Shown here: piece by piece, positions 6,109 to 6,450 of the stretch
Layout: each line of letters starts with the position of its first letter
How positions within the stretch are numbered: the first letter of the stretch is position 1
Origin: CAYZTD01 sp964638155
GTDB lineage: Archaea > Thermoplasmatota > E2 > DHVEG-1
Assembly (NCBI GenBank): GCA_964638155.1
Contig: CAZWYI010000058.1
Location: 1 to 6,450, forward strand
Direction of reading: 5' to 3'
Length of the DNA: 6,450 bases
Position numbers and translations under genes: made by a program
The notes under the pieces: generated by a model
What the model saw: the letters and a program-made list of their open reading frames with translations, nothing else
What the model was told of the DNA's origin: nothing
The model's database searches: none

Positions 6109-6255
6109 TTACGGCCAATAACTCCAACATTCTAGTTCTTTTCTGTATACCTCCTTGTAGCTATTACAGAGATTAGCAGGCATAGAATTGTTTCTTGTGT
6201 GAACACACTTAAAGAGATTTTCACATTTTAAACAGCATTTATAGTTTTCTTTCAT
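6109..6255 (-). CDS. Cysteine-rich 48-residue protein, possible metal binder
   Basis: On the minus strand an ATG at 6255 opens a 48-codon frame ending in TAA. The product has six cysteines, at 7, 8, 11, 17, 30 and 43, and one histidine at 19, in the order CCLKC, KCVH, LCNSY, ECWSYW. This density in a small soluble charged protein suggests binding of zinc or an iron-sulfur cluster. An AGGGA ribosome-binding site lies five bases upstream and a TATA-like CTTTTTAAGG at 6291-6300 about 40 bases upstream. It converges on the CPBP gene, with only 13 bases between the two stops. I cannot assign a family. Short length is the main reason for doubt; the cysteine pattern, Shine-Dalgarno and promoter position together argue that it is real. 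Confidence 0.6.
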   Translation of the reverse strand: MKENYKCCLKCENLFKCVHTRNNSMPANLCNSYKEVYRKELECWSYWP

Positions 6256-6290
6256 TATAATCCCTGTCTATAGAATATGATAAGATAATG

Positions 6291-6300
6291 CCTTAAAAAG
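6291..6300 (-). promoter_or_regulatory. Possible TATA box for the cysteine-rich gene
   Basis: The minus strand reads CTTTTTAAGG here. With the usual spacing transcription would begin near 6271, leaving a leader of about 16 bases that contains the AGGGA site at 6261-6265. The fit of spacing is the main support; the sequence itself is only moderately TATA-like. Confidence 0.3.
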
Positions 6301-6340
6301 CCTATTTATTATCCTATAAACCCGTGTTTAGATATAATTC

Positions 6341-6397
6341 GCTGGAGAAAGGAGTTGAATACCAGTTTAATGGCAAAAAACAGTTGTTTCTGCTGTT
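6341..6397 (+). repeat. Intergenic structured element, copy C
   Basis: Diverged copy of element B. Its core is GGAGAAAGGAGTTGAA, and TTTAATGGCAAAAAAC at 6366-6381 is identical to 4213-4228. The short stem is kept with a different sequence: CTGG (6342-6345) pairs with CCAG (6362-6365) around a purine-rich loop. A second hairpin, AACAG (6379-6383) with CTGTT (6393-6397), follows. A nine-codon frame beginning MAKN starts at 6370. No gene start follows within the window, so whether it precedes a gene, as A and B do, is unknown. Confidence 0.5.
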
Positions 6398-6404
6398 GAA
6401 TGAA

Positions 6405-6450
6405 ATAGGGGCTGTGCCCCTATAACCCCATTCCGCCTTCGCTTCCTCGG
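6405..6450. repeat. Hairpin and GC-rich palindromic sequence at right edge
   Basis: ATAGGGGC (6405-6412) and GCCCCTAT (6416-6423) form a perfect 8-bp stem with a TGT loop. A GC-rich tail follows whose complement contains GAAGCGAAGGCGGAA, close to the sequence at the left edge of the window. The pairing of a GGGG/CCCC hairpin with a GAAGCGA-type segment is typical of dispersed intergenic palindromes. It could also act as a terminator, but no T-run follows on either strand. Confidence 0.45.

Noticed and set aside
3430..6397. CRISPR array
   Set aside because: The repeats are only three, diverged, hundreds to thousands of bases apart, and have no regular spacers or cas genes.
1..6450. Circular element closed by terminal overlap
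   Set aside because: The two ends share only CGG, too short to mean anything, and lonB and nadM are chromosomal housekeeping genes.

Overview
The window looks archaeal. It is strongly AT-rich. It encodes an archaeal-type nicotinamide-nucleotide adenylyltransferase and a membrane-anchored LonB protease. It has TATA-box promoters (for example TTTATATAAA at 2861-2870), GGAG-type ribosome-binding sites and T-rich gene ends. A euryarchaeal lineage such as Thermoplasmatota, or a related uncultivated archaeon, would fit, but the rank cannot be fixed from this sequence.

Layout. Positions 1-45 are a GC-rich palindromic stretch unlike the rest. On the minus strand lie nadM (65-565) and, upstream of it in transcription, lonB (628-2748), 62 bases apart. 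A divergent promoter region (2749-2916) separates lonB from a plus-strand gene for a small four-helix membrane protein (2917-3348), which ends in T-runs. Next comes a membrane-anchored protein with an OB-like outer domain (3548-4165; I use a later start than the longest frame). Then follows a likely three-gene operon of membrane proteins (4289-4960, 5013-5321, 5334-6095), whose last product is a CPBP-family intramembrane protease. A 48-residue cysteine-rich gene (6109-6255) lies on the minus strand, convergent with that operon. The right edge (6405-6450) holds a perfect hairpin and a GC-rich stretch related to the one at the left edge.

How the parts relate. nadM makes NAD+. LonB degrades membrane and misfolded proteins. 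Most other genes encode membrane proteins of unknown role, one of them an intramembrane protease. The window therefore leans towards membrane protein turnover, though a shared pathway is only inferred.

The most unusual signal is a family of intergenic elements at about 3430, 4187 and 6341. All three share a purine-rich core and can form hairpins with different stem sequences. The first two begin with the same 14 bases, which match the complement of a tRNA 3' end, and they flank the 3548-4165 gene as direct repeats. The second and third share an identical 16-base tail containing ATGGCAAAAAAC. These could be cis-acting RNA leaders, small mobile repeats, or scars of tRNA-targeted integration.
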